From the NCBI GenBank assembly GCA_001949185.1, contig BDGG01000012.1, forward strand, positions 224,634 through 288,633: DNA of 64,000 bases, in the 5' to 3' direction. The translations under genes were made by a program, and so were the position numbers. Below are positions 11,403 through 21,876 of the stretch, in pieces; position 1 is the first letter of the stretch, and every line of letters begins with the position of its first letter. The stretch comes from Ramazzottius varieornatus (lineage: Eukaryota > Tardigrada > Eutardigrada > Parachela > Ramazzottiidae). The notes under the pieces are model-generated. The model was given only the letters and a program-made list of their open reading frames with translations, was not told where the DNA came from and did not search any database.

Positions 11403-12779
11403 ATGTCGACAAACGGGGAAACCGCAACTGCGACTACGGCTTCGGAAACGCAAGTAGAGCCTGGCATGGATGCTTCGTCCAACAAGCAAATCAACCAGAA
11501 GAAGGGTGCTGAGGCGGTCGACGGCGCTGCGGAATCGAAGCCTGCCACTGACAGATCCAGCGCAAATGGCGAAAGCAACGGTATGGCTCGCAAGGACAAT
11601 CATTCCGCCAACTCTGAACAGAAGGGAGACGACCTGTCGAAGCCCGGCGAGAAATATTCATCGAACAAGAAACCGGTGGGGAAACATTTTTCATCCTCCA
11701 GTGTCTGCTGTGTTTTCCCTAAGACTTGTTTTTGTAAGCATGTACGGTTGTTTTGTAGGAAGACAATGCGGATCTCGAGGCAGGCAAAGCCAACGCAGAG
11801 TTCACCAAATCTGCGGAGAAAGCTAACGATAAGTCCTCCGACGAGAAGTCTCCTGCTTCGGCCGCGAATGGCGAGAAAGCCACGGAGGCAGGTAAGAAAG
11901 ACAAGGAGGGAACGTCTGAGGCGTCGCCTGCTAAGCGCGGACGTGGTCGACCTCCAAAGGGTGCTGCGAATGGGGCTAAGAAGGACACTAAGAATGACTC
12001 GCCGCAGAAGAGCCAACCAGGACGCAGGGCCAAGCAGGCCAAAGAGCCCGAACCAGATGATTATTCCGAAGATGAGGACTTGGAGGAGGACGATGAGAGC
12101 GAGTCCGCCAGCGATATCTCAGAGGAAGATAGTGACACAGACAAGAAGAAGAAAAAGAAGGGCGCTGCCAAAGGAAAAGGTGGGAGCGGTGGAGGGAAGA
12201 AGCGAGGTCGACCTCCAGGGAAGAAAGCTGGCGCCTCAGGTAACTTTTTGGTATCACGAGCGCGACTGTGAATGGCAGTCACGGGAAATGATTTAGCGTC
12301 TTAGTTACTTCGCCCACTTTTCTACGACGTACCTGTCAAGGCCGTGCTGGACACAATTATGACTGGTGTTTCGTAGAAAAAGAGCAGACTCTTGAGCCTA
12401 AATTAACTCTTCTCAAGAGCCGACGTTTACTTGAACATTGGTTCCTATTTTAGCCAAGAAGAGTCCGGCTCGAGGAAAGCGAAAGCGTGACGAAACCGAT
12501 GAAGACGAAGAGGACGACGTAGAGTACGATGATGAGGAGGACGAGAAGCCCAGCAAGAAGGCTTCGCCCTCGAAGCGTGGACCAACGCGAGCCGCTCGAG
12601 GCAAAGCCACAAGTTACAAGGAGAAAAACGAAGAAGATGACGAAGATGAGGGCATGGATGACCTGGACGAGAAACCCGCTGCGAAAGGCAAGGCTGCTTC
12701 TGCGGCCAAGACTACAGGTGGTGGCCGCGGACGAGGAAGACCGAAGAAGGCTAAGTTCGATGAAGACGATGACGAGTAG
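11403..12779 (+). CDS. AT-hook chromatin protein (HMGA-like arrangement)
   Basis: Three exons: 11403-11675, 11759-12239, 12454-12779 (359 residues). Three AT-hooks with the core R-G-R-P are visible: KRGRGRPPKG in the middle, KKRGRPPGKK, and GGRGRGRPKKAK near the C-terminus. AT-hooks bind the minor groove of AT-rich DNA. Between them lie long acidic runs (Glu/Asp/Ser) and Lys-rich stretches. The protein therefore resembles HMGA proteins in motif number and acidic tail, but is more than three times as long and has extra acidic blocks, like some nucleolar or chromatin-remodelling proteins. A nuclear architectural role is inferred. The whole sequence is low complexity, so homology calls should be made with care. 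Its last 29 coding bases overlap a possible frame on the other strand. Confidence 0.8.
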
Positions 12780-13050
12780 AAGGAATACTTTGTTGAATGA
12801 CTTGTAATGACTGGCACATTTCGAACTGCAAATCAACTTGAATAATCTGCAAATATTCCTTGATAGAGTATCTCCTCTGGTCGTTGTCAATATTGTACCA
12901 TTCGTCTTGTGGTTTCACCTGGGCATGGCTCGAGTTTGACACATTCTCCGTTTTGTCGCGTGTGCTTGTTGTACTTTTTTGTCTTATTTTATGAAGGTCT
13001 GCTTCGAGGGCCGGAAGTTTTGCTGATGGCTGCTTATTTTGCTCCGCCAT
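12751..13050 (-). CDS. Possible small unknown protein, convergent with AT-hook gene
   Basis: An uninterrupted frame of 99 residues starting with MAEQNKQPSAKLPALEADL. It is hydrophilic, has no membrane segment and resembles no family I know. It overlaps the last 29 bases of the AT-hook coding region tail-to-tail. It could be a real single-exon gene, one exon of a spliced gene (an acceptor-like ATTTGCAG lies inside), or chance. There is no supporting conservation evidence. Confidence 0.3.
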   Translation of the reverse strand: MAEQNKQPSAKLPALEADLHKIRQKSTTSTRDKTENVSNSSHAQVKPQDEWYNIDNDQRRYSIKEYLQIIQVDLQFEMCQSLQVIQQSIPSTRHRLHRT

Positions 13051-13695
13051 TAAATACCAATGCCTAAACCGCTGTGGTTGACTCGTCATTCGTTAGACGG
13101 TCGACAGAACACTGGAGTCACACATCGGAAACCTGCATACAGCAGGGTGGGCGTTTACCACGCTGTTCGAGTAGGCAGGTTCGTTCGAAGTGAGCCTCTC
13201 GGCTCTCGAAACAATTTCCATCCCGAAACACTTTGTTGTAGTTTTCCAACGAGGAACCTACCATTAATTGTATTATGAGCAGCTATAATTTGGTTTCTTG
13301 AAAAGGTTGGTTGGTGGGATTTATTGGAAGATCACAGCGGACCGGAATATTTCATCCGTCCAAAAAGGTATCACACCGTACAACACTAAAAGCAGACCAA
13401 CCATCTCGAAACATGAACAAAAGAATAAAATCCAAAATGACTGGGTGAATACTACATCAAGAGTTCAAACCCAACAATTACGAGAAGAAGACCAGCACAG
13501 CGGGAATTTTGGTAAGTGCGAACCGAAGGCTAAAAACTATCAACTGAGCGGTTAATGGTCACTGCTTTTAGGAACGCCAAAATAACAAAGTAAGCAACAC
13601 AAACATTATTATATCGTATGTGCAGCTCTCATACTCTAGAGGATATTTCTTTGCATTACAAAACCTCGAGGCACGTTTCCGGCAAGCTCTTTTCC
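13051..13695. other. Intergenic, no gene seen
   Basis: No exon recognised. The right end should be the 3' UTR of the Rab35 gene. Confidence 0.45.
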
Positions 13696-15072
13696 CTACT
13701 TGCACCCGCAACCCTTCTTGTTGGTCCTTCCAAGGCCTTCGTGGAGCCGCTGCCCTTGTGGCTCGTTGGCTCCGTTCCTCTGAAGCTGGCGTTTCTTGTT
13801 CTCGAGAACCAAGCTCGTTATCGACAAAAACATCTGCCAACAAACAGCCGTTAGAACAAGCCCTCGTAACACAGTCTAAAAGATGAGCGGGACGTGGACA
13901 AATAATCTGAGCCAGATTGTTTTTCAAGTGGCGCAGCCTGTTGGCCAATACCAATGAAAACGTACGCCACTTGAGACAACAATCTAGTTTGATTCTCTAG
14001 CCCAATAAATTACCTCTTCAACGTTCCGGTTATCTTTCGCACTAGTTTCGAAGAGAGGGATACCGGAAGCATCTGCAATGCGTTTGGCATCGCTCGTTAA
14101 GACAACTTTGCGGTCGGGATCGTCGTCTTTATTGCCGACTAGTACAAAACACCATAGCTCGCGTACTGACATATGCATAATTCTTCTTGGAAGTTGAAAC
14201 AGGGGACTACCTAAAACTCTGCTGACATCTTCGCAGTTGTGCTCAATTTCCTCCAGCCACCTTTTGATATTGGCGAATGATTCGCCGTTTGTAACATCGT
14301 AGACTACCACCACACCGTGGGTCCCTCGGTAGTACGTGGAAGTGATGGTGCGGAATCTTTCCTGTCCTGCAGTGTCCCATATTTGAAGCTTGACTTTTTC
14401 GCCCATAATATCTAGGAAGCACATACACAGGTTAAAACTTAGTTTGTTCACGAGATTTACTGAGCATAAAATCAGGAAGTCAAACGCACCGACTGTTCTT
14501 ATCTTGAAGTCGACTCCAATCGTTGTTATGTAAGAGCCTGCGATGGAGGAAAAGAGAATGCACCTTGTTCAGTAAGAGCACTGAGATGAGAGACGAGATG
14601 GTGATTTGCTATTGTGCGCAGTGGTTAAACAACAACATTCCACCCCTGTTATTCTCCGAATTCGGGCGGTGGCACTCATCAGCATCGACACACCGAGCAT
14701 CATGAAGCCATCTGATTCACTAAACCAAGAGCTGAAAGAGCATACCTGTGAACGTTCCATCGGAAAATCGTAATAGTAAGCTGCTCTTCCCGACACCTAC
14801 AACAAAAAAACAAAACTTGGATTAAGATACCATATAAATTCTGCTGCTTGTATACGTCACCAGAGGATCAATATTTTTTCGGTCTTGAAGTCTCGTCTAC
14901 TCCACGCAGCCCATACGAGCCTTCCCGTCCTGGAGCAAGTGGACGGGAACGACGTACACGAAGATATGTTAGGTTCTCTCTGAAGATGCTTAGTCAGAAA
15001 AATCTTCCTTCACTTACCGCTGTCACCGATTATAAGGAGTTTGAACAGGTGGTCATAGTCCTTCTTCGCCAT
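13696..15072 (-). CDS. RAB35: Small GTPase Rab35
   Basis: Six exons on the minus strand: 15018-15072, 14746-14796, 14490-14537, 14211-14411, 14014-14138, 13696-13833 (205 residues). G boxes: GDSGVGKSS (P-loop) split by the first intron, switch [14 protein letters not shown], switch [25 protein letters not shown] at the NKxD position, and ETSAK. The flanking sequence ([45 protein letters not shown]) fits Rab35 better than the closely related Rab1. Rab35 acts in endocytic recycling, cytokinesis and actin control. The C-terminus ends KKGCGCK: the CxC prenylation motif is followed by one extra Lys instead of the usual -CC or -CxC end. The penultimate intron contains a palindromic repeat (13925-13973). 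Confidence 0.93.
13925..13973. repeat. GTGGCGCAC palindrome, copy 1
   Basis: Lies in the last intron of the Rab35 gene. Left arm CAAGTGGCGCA, right arm ACGTACGCCACTTG, with a TTGGCCAATACC centre. Imperfect outer arms (CAGATTGTTTTT / AACAATCTAG) extend the inverted symmetry. Same family as the other entries of this name. Confidence 0.8.
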
Positions 15073-16141
15073 CTTCGTACCTACAGGTCCAATGCGGAAA
15101 CGTCAAATGAAGACAGAAGAAGCTGAGAACTTGAGCACGATTCAAAGCTCGGAGATTCTGCGGAGGAACGAATGGAAAAATGGAAGAAGTAAAATGACTA
15201 TCCAAAGTTTCCTATGGCTCAGCCTTCCATTCTGGCTCAGCTGACAATCAAGACGTCAAGCAATCAACGCATCACCAGCTTACTGCACCCACGCATGTCA
15301 CGATGTGAGGGACAGTGAGTCATACTCATACCATGACGTGTTGACATAACACAGCACTTACTCCATGTAAACAAAGGCTGGCGGTAAAGTCGACGTGGTG
15401 CCCGGACACCGGTCAAGATGGCCACAAGCTGCGGTATCTCGTCGCGGACAGTACAGTTTGTAAGATCTTTTGATTTCTTCCTTAAGTGCTCGTTTCGGAA
15501 CAGAAGAACACCAGCTGCAATGTCGTTCCTGACTTCCTCGTCGAAAATAGTTGGCATCCCGAAGCAACGCATTTGTCAGAGAAGTCGTCCTTACGAAGCT
15601 CTTTATTCGCGCGCCATGTTCAGAGCCAATAGATCGATATTCGTGAGACATGGTACGCGTTCTACCGTAGAGGCCGTGGAGATAGTTACGATGGATATAC
15701 GACAGAGGAAAACTTACAGGAAGACCCATAATAAAAACCCTTATTTTCGAACGATGATACGACAGCCGTTTAATCCATCTCGGAGTTCTGCGTGCCAGTT
15801 TTGGGGACAGTACTGCCAAGGAGGGATATGACATGAATGTATTCTCGGGCCAACCCACAAGGTTTCGTATTTATGCTCTTTATTTCACCTCCGGCAGTCT
15901 CTCCGCCGATCGTGCTGTTAATGTCGCTAGGCGCTTTGGTGGCTTTTTCACTTATATTAATTCCTTCGTTTGTCCCTGTTGACAGTCCCCGCTATTGGGT
16001 ATGAATTTATCCGACTGTAGCCCAGTGTTTGATCTGTTGTGAGCATGCGACTTCTTCTTGTTGTTTGATTCTGACACAGCAATTGTCGCACCGATATGAA
16101 ATAGAGTAAAATACCTGCAACAACGACTGCATTCCAACGAC
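15073..16141. other. Unresolved interval, possible unrecognised exons
   Basis: On the minus strand an open stretch at about 15358-15858 contains a good donor (GTAAGTTTTCC near 15717) and acceptor-like signals. The possible translations (for example a basic segment of about 37 residues beginning MSYPSLAVL) do not match a family I recognise, and the plus strand has a competing 137-residue frame (15418-15831). I could not choose between them. Confidence 0.3.
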
Positions 16142-16850
16142 ATGATCATCAGACAAGGATGTGCTAAGCTTCTGCGAGTACTACCGAGTCCTCCCGAGGG
16201 GCTACGTGCACTGTTCGCCCTGGGCTCTTGCAAGAAACATCGGACGATATGGCTAAGTTTGCTCGCAGTCTTTACCTGCTCCCTCATTGCATATGTCCTA
16301 AAGGATCCTGTATGCCACTTGGTAATGTCCAATAGTTTCATGCGCGCCAAAGGTGGGAGACCCTCCTCCTTTCCAAAGAGCAGTGGCGGTTCCAGAACGA
16401 CTTCTTCGAAATCGAAAACACATCAGCATACCGGAAGCTTTCCGCCTGTGTATGGGTTCTCGGCATATAGCACAGCCATGATCCATCCACGCGTAAGAGA
16501 CGTCTTTATGTCCGAAGTATTCTGGAAGTCCTTCGTGGCGACCTCGGCGTCTTTGCTCTGCATTACCGGTGGAGCTTTCCTTGCCTACACCAAGATAACG
16601 CAGAAGCGCCGGCGCGAACTGGACGAAATTTACAAGGTATGACACGACTTCCGGGTTGAATATTTAGAATTTAAAAATACTTTATTCAGGTTTCATGCTT
16701 TGTTTTCAGAAACGTCGTGGCGATGTGCATCACATGCAACGTATTCGGCATTTATACGGCCTTCAGCTCGAGGACAATCCCTATTTGAACTCTCAGGACG
16801 AGGATACCCCAGAGACGGAACTTGAAAATCCCGCTACAGCAGAAACTTAA
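16142..16850 (+). CDS. Unknown small membrane protein
   Basis: Two exons, 16142-16636 and 16710-16850 (211 residues from the first ATG), with good donor (AAG|GTATGA) and acceptor (TTTTCAG). Two hydrophobic stretches: about residues 35-54 (IWLSLLAVFTCSLIAYVL) and 120-145 (FVATSASLLCITGGAFLAY). The second is followed by a basic, charged segment (KITQKRRRELDEIYKKRRGD). The link between them is Ser/Thr/Gly-rich. The C-terminus is acidic. An internal Met (IHPRVRDVFMSEVFW) is another possible start that would leave one membrane segment. I do not recognise the family. The exon phase and the fit of two frames across the intron support a real gene. Confidence 0.5.
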
Positions 16851-17104
16851 AACTGTAAATAAACTCTGAGGGAAGAAAACTGATATAAACTCAGTCAGCA
16901 AACGCTTTTGATAATAAACTCTGGCGACGGAAAACTCACCATTGGGAAACAAAAGCTGCGGCGGAAATAACTTATTCTAGTCTAATGTTTTCTCATCACT
17001 CGGAGGACGTCAAATTATTATTAGTAACATTGTCCCACCGGTTTATAGCTGCCATAGAGGAAAAGGGAGGTAGGAAAGCGGTAACGGAGATCGGGAAATA
17101 CTAT

Positions 17105-18236
17105 CTAGGATGCTTTGACCGAAGAAGCTCCGAAGTTAGTGCGGATGACTTGTCCGGCTTCCAGAGGTGGTTCCATTCGAGCGCGGAGTTCTTCGAGCGC
17201 GAGCGAGGTAGAAATATTCGGTTGGGGCAATGTCGCGATACCGATCGGAGACCCGGTCTTTTCTTCTTCGGCCTTCGCCTTGGCTTCTTCCGGCGACCCG
17301 AAGTGAGGTCGCTGTGAGTCTTGACGGTATACCAAGTTGCACTCGACTTCCACCGGTCCGTCGTAACCGTTATCGGGTAGGTTCTCAATGAAGCTGACGT
17401 ACTCTGCCGGGAGATCGCTTTCTCGAGCTCCCGTAGTCATGACTCGCTTGTAGACGACAGAAGGCAAAGCGTTCTCTTCGTAAGGCAGAGTCATTTGATA
17501 GGTTCGAGCTTTCAACGTGCAACCTTCCGCGGTGGTGACGTCAATGGCAAGAGGTCGATACAATCCCAGGTGAACTCCTTCCTGCCTGTAACAAGGAAGT
17601 GCATGAATGTCAGTGTTCCTGTGTTACGGGACCTTGCCATCTATGCGTTAGCATGGCTCTGGTGTCGACAGTAAATCGATATGGCCATTGGCTGGATTAT
17701 TTTTAGATGTAACGCTCGAGTATCTCGGGCCATGAAAAGGATATTCACTTACAATACGTGGAAAAAGTACGGAAGAAATTTGATATTTGGGATGTCGGCA
17801 ACCGAACTGAACATAATCGTCATCTGAGGTGGCGCACGTTCCCATTGTCGTTGGCCGACAGTGTGCGCGACTTGGGAAAACCATCGTTTTCAAGTCATTT
17901 GCTGACGTCCCATCTATGTATGAACTTTTTATTGGAGACTCACAAATCGAGCGCCGGAAGATCGGCACTACGAATCACCCAAATGCATCCCCACATGGAA
18001 TCCTTGTCGCTTTCTTTGATGGTTGCAACATGTCCGCGCCATCGTAGGCTGTTGTAATTGAAAGCTAAATGATATCCCTTCAAACGGGCCGGACACAAGC
18101 GAGTGGCACTCGGACAGTTAATATGAATTCGCTCAGCGAAGAGGTTGCTTCCATAGGCAAAGTAATAAAACGTCGGTTCCTTTTCCTTCTCGCCGTGAAC
18201 CGGAACTTGGCGGGCGTTATCATCGGACTGGACCAT
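17105..18236 (-). CDS. GGCT: Gamma-glutamylcyclotransferase
   Basis: Two exons on the minus strand: 17944-18236 and 17105-17585 (257 residues). The ATG at 18236 has a near-perfect context (CCACCATGG); the frame is open further upstream but with weaker starts. Motif YFAYGSNL at residues 28-35 is the substrate-binding YGSN loop. It is followed by ARLKGYHLAFNY, GHVATI, WGCIW and LQEGVHLGLY; the Glu of QEGV matches the catalytic Glu of human GGCT. The enzyme converts gamma-glutamyl amino acids to 5-oxoproline in the glutathione cycle. The protein is about 70 residues longer than human GGCT because of a charged C-terminal tail after EVECNLVY. The intron carries a palindromic repeat (17826-17874). 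Confidence 0.92.
17826..17874. repeat. GTGGCGCAC palindrome, copy 2
   Basis: Inside the single intron of the GGCT gene. Arms GAGGTGGCGCACGTT and GTGTGCGCGACTTGG around TTGGCCGAC. An outer arm ends in AAAACCATCG. Confidence 0.8.
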
Positions 18237-20127
18237 GGTGGAAGGATGCAGGCCTCCGATGGAAGAAGAGGAAAGGAAGCGAACAAGTACTGCGGGGAAT
18301 GACTGATGGGGAGCAGAAAGAAAGCAGAGCTTCCTGGCTGCAGCTGAGAAGAACGTCAAGGTCATCAAAACGCGCGTATCATCGTATGGTGATAAACTTT
18401 GCAATCAAACCTTGATGGAAAGGGTCGTTGAGATAAGTACCAAAAGCCCTGACCTGCTAGACACACTCCTCGGGCAGGGAGAAACATTCTGGAAGGAAAG
18501 TCGTAAAATCAGCACATCCCTTATCCTAACATTGACATGGAAAAGGTAGGAGGAAAACGGCAAGTACGTCAGAAATCTAGCGAGAAACGGCATGACATGA
18601 TGCATCGACGCTTCATAGTTGCATGCTGGGCGTTACATAAGAACTGCAAGTCACGCTACCTATTTCGTAAACCGTGTTACGAGTTTGTTGAGCTCTTTCG
18701 CTTTGCCGCTACCAGATAGTCGGGTAACTCGGGTTCTTGGTCTGTAGTCACAGACTACAGAGTAAACTGATGATTTCGTCTTATCGATCCATCATCCTTG
18801 TTCTCACAGCCTTGAAAACTGTTGTCTGTTGAGGTGAATGAACACATGATCAGGACCTGCTGACACAAATAAATTCACGTCAGTTTATAAAATTAGAAAA
18901 GTAATCTCAATGTTATAATATTTTAACGGAAAGGTCTCGAGTTAGGCTGCTCCGGACGGGAATAAGGCACTTCCTGGTCGAGTCCGCCGACTTATCTAAA
19001 GCCACGGACTATGGAAATATATAATATGGTAATACGGCCCTAGCTATGGAAGCCAAGCCAAGGTCGACCGTCTCCGTTTTTCTTCGTAATATCTCAACAT
19101 CTAGATCAAAGCTAAATTATTCAAGAAGGAAGACCCTTAATAGCTTACATCTTCCCGGGAGCCATGCACGAACCGGAAGTTATCAGCTGACTGGCCGACT
19201 GCGGTTTGCGATCTCAGCAACCTGCTGCGTAGACCTGGCAATGGTGTGGTTTTACCACACCACACCCAGAAGAAATCACACTTTTTGGTTTCGGTGTGCG
19301 CAGAACACCAAATCGAAAACAGTGGTGTCCGTTCCACACCGAATTCTCGGTTTCGGTGTCCGAGGACATCACATTACAACAAACCGAAAAACTTCTGGTG
19401 CACCATTTCGTAGGAAGGCATGCCTTGATCGTGAACTAAAGCGGAGCATGACACGCTTCGAGTGGCCAAATATACAGGGAAAACCGACAGGATTAGTAGA
19501 ATTAAGCATACTGACGTCAGGTTTAGCTTCGGTGTGTGCGTTGTTGTCATTCGGTTTCTGTTTGTACATCTGTGTTATACCAAGGTTTACTCCCTAGCGG
19601 TTATCAAGTAAAAGTTTTGCTTTTTCGGTTTTTCGGTTTGGTGTGGTGTGGTGCACCAAAAGAATGTTGTCCGATTCACACCACACTAAGAAAGGTGGTG
19701 TGACTTTCGCACCGAAAAAGTAGTTTCGGTGTGGAAGAACACCAAACCAGAAAACACCACACCACGCCACACCACACCACACCTAATCACACTTTTGCCA
19801 GGTCTAGTGCTGCGCTACCCGTCAGGAAGAGCGATCAGCATCGAGGCTGATTGCTTGATGCCTGATCGGTCGTTTTACCTCTTAACGCAATCTCTTAAAT
19901 GTTTACCTGGACAACACTGATTAGTATCAGTGGATTCAACAATCAACATTTCAACTGGAGTGCATTTCCCCTATCTTCTCGGATTCTTATGCAGTTATGC
20001 TTTGATCCTCTTGCTTCTTAGCTACTGCCTTCTGGACCTACCTAATACGTGTTTCCTTCCTCATAGGTGTAGGGAAAAGAGCTACGGACGGGGAAATTGT
20101 GCTTTAGCATCTCCTTTGCCAGCAGAA
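18237..20127. other. Long intergenic region with repeats
   Basis: No coding exon recognised. The central part carries the ACACC-rich repeat described separately. The right end should include the promoter and 5' UTR of MED7, with acceptor-like CCTCATAG near 20068. Confidence 0.45.
19235..19790. repeat. ACACC/GGTGT-rich repeat tract with hairpins
   Basis: Two clusters (about 19235-19380 and 19625-19790) full of TGGTGTGG and CCACACCA on the same strand, so each cluster folds on itself; for example GGTGTGGT-TTT-ACCACACC at 19243-19261. The words TTTCGGTGT and GGTTTCGGTG recur in both. Between the clusters is unique sequence. It may be a foldback element or a pair of short repeats with a tandem-repeat core. 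A short related ACACCACACCACA string occurs near 55196. Confidence 0.6.
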
Positions 20128-20961
20128 ATGGCCGGAGCGACTGATCGCGCAGGTGTTGTGAGCGACGAGCAACGTGATCTCGTACAGAGCGTCTTCCCCG
20201 CTCCACCACTCGAGTACTTTGAGAGATATTTCAACCTGGATGAAGAAGACGCTGTGGATGATGTGAAAGAACCAACGGAAGGGAACGAACACGTGAACGA
20301 TGAAATATTACCTGCGTTGCCTTCGAAGCCGGCTCGGCGGAAACTCCCTTCTCCACCACCAATTCCAGAGGACGGTTGTACAGCCATGTTTAACGATCTC
20401 CTGACTCCCAACGACACGCTCATTAGAGACCTAGAGCTGGATGGCATAGAGCGGCTTGGCGAAGACGGCCTTCCCCGGAAGAAGCTGCTGAAGAGGTTGA
20501 TGTGGTCAGCAGTGATGAAGCTGATGGAGATACTCGACTGCCTCACTACAAATCCATCGTCTGAATTTAGAAAACAACTGACTGATGATCTGCATACGAT
20601 TTTCATTAACTTCCATTACACGTTGAACCTTTACCGTCCTGCTCAAGCCAAGGAAAGCCTGGTTCAGTTGCTCAAGCTGCAAATGCTGCGTAATGTCAGT
20701 CAGACGGAAGTGCTGCTTCAGACCATGTCGAAAGCGATTGCGCTGATCGAAGGAGTGAAGTCGGAACCGAACAGCGAAGAGTTAGACTCGAAGATGGATG
20801 TGGATGTTTCTGTAGACCATTTGGGTACGGGTAGAGGTTTCGAAGTGGATGTGAGTTCTTTCAGAGTTGTGATGGAACGACTGCGGTCCGATCTGGCAGC
20901 AGTCCGCGTTGTTACTGAAACTTTTCTTGACGTACGAATGGCTAGTCGTCCTTCCAGGTGA
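20128..20961 (+). CDS. MED7: Mediator complex subunit 7
   Basis: 277-residue frame from the ATG at 20128. Family landmarks: FPAPPLEYFERYF (MED7 starts with P-PP-.y...y), LPSPPPIPEDGCTAMF, the block IRDLELDGIERL, LLKRLMWSAVMKLMEILDCL, NPSSEFRKQLTDDLHTIFIN-H, and YRPAQAKESLVQLLKLQ, which is the most conserved MED7 segment (YRPhQAREtL..mm..Q). MED7 is in the middle module of Mediator and pairs with MED21 to form a hinge. The frame is open upstream of the ATG, but that part looks like leader sequence (a splice acceptor lies near 20068), so a 5' UTR exon is likely. The protein is about 45 residues longer than the human one, mostly at the C-terminal end. Confidence 0.9.
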   Translation: MAGATDRAGVVSDEQRDLVQSVFPAPPLEYFERYFNLDEEDAVDDVKEPTEGNEHVNDEILPALPSKPARRKLPSPPPIPEDGCTAMFNDLLTPNDTLIRDLELDGIERLGEDGLPRKKLLKRLMWSAVMKLMEILDCLTTNPSSEFRKQLTDDLHTIFINFHYTLNLYRPAQAKESLVQLLKLQMLRNVSQTEVLLQTMSKAIALIEGVKSEPNSEELDSKMDVDVSVDHLGTGRGFEVDVSSFRVVMERLRSDLAAVRVVTETFLDVRMASRPSR

Positions 20962-21351
20962 ATCTCGCAACTTGCTGATTTTCTGGAAGAGGATTTATGG
21001 CGCTGTGAACCTTCCCAGAAATTTTATAGACCGAAAACCAAGAAGAATGAAATACATTTTCTATTTTCCCAGTCTCCACTTTCCACGTTGAATTCGCAGT
21101 AAACAATCAAGATGGACAATCAACCGGAGAAATTTGTCTCTTTCAGTGACATCATGCAGAAAAAGTGTAGACTCAGTCACTCAGTAACTCACTTCCCCGC
21201 GGAGCGACGCATAACGTCACAATGATAGGTCGTGACTTCCCGTTTTCCCATTAAATTTGCGCAGCTGCCGTTTCTTCCCTCCATCGGGTAGTATTGTCTT
21301 TTGGGACCTAGATTCAACTGCTTCCATCCAGCAAGGATAGGAATCTGCGTC

Positions 21352-21876
21352 ATGGCTCATCCAACCTTTCCTGACAAGCTGTCCAACATGCGCTGGCCGT
21401 GGCAGCCTAAAGAAGAGCCACTGGGCGACCCATCCATCCCTTCGGAATACGATCTACGCTATCGTTATGGAGGAGGTGTTTTGCAGTTGCCGATAGAAGA
21501 GATCAAGGCTTTACAGCAGTGTTCTTGGGACTGCGATTACAAATGGGCGCTGCCTGCAGCAGTGATTGGAGCAGGTGCAGTCGCTGCGGGTGGAATGACA
21601 GGACTACTGCGGATCAGCGGACCTTTCAACCTAGCCTTCAAGATGGGATTAGGTGCAGTACCCGGAAGCTTCGTCGGTAGATGGGCTTACATGCGTTACG
21701 GGGATTGTCAAAAGCATCTGCCTTTAGTGCTCAAGAATAGTCCAGCAGGAGTTGACATCAAGACAAAGCTGAACGACATGTCTGGTTACAGCCTCCCTGG
21801 CTCCAACAACGTACCACCTTATCCAGGTCCGGCTAGCTATCAAGACACGGGATCACACGGTAGAGGAAAAATATAG
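21352..21876 (+). CDS. OCIA-domain membrane protein
   Basis: Single exon, 174 residues. Residues 57-130 resemble the OCIA domain: IEEIKALQQCSWDCDYKWALP, a Gly/Ala-rich hydrophobic pair of segments (VIGAGAVAAGGMTGLL; FKMGLGAVPGSFVGRWAY), then RYGDCQKHL (Y...CQ.kl). The C-terminus is Pro/Gly/Ser-rich. It is most similar to the gene at 1.2-1.9 kb (shared K-W/Y-ALP..-IGA, GRWAY...G-CQ), which suggests an old duplication, but it lacks that gene's C-terminal intron. It probably sits in the mitochondrial inner or endosomal membrane like other family members. Confidence 0.72.
   Translation: MAHPTFPDKLSNMRWPWQPKEEPLGDPSIPSEYDLRYRYGGGVLQLPIEEIKALQQCSWDCDYKWALPAAVIGAGAVAAGGMTGLLRISGPFNLAFKMGLGAVPGSFVGRWAYMRYGDCQKHLPLVLKNSPAGVDIKTKLNDMSGYSLPGSNNVPPYPGPASYQDTGSHGRGKI

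Noticed and set aside
15358-15858. Long frames on both strands with splice-like signals
   Set aside because: No frame or splice combination gave a recognisable protein, and both strands compete; kept only as an unresolved interval.
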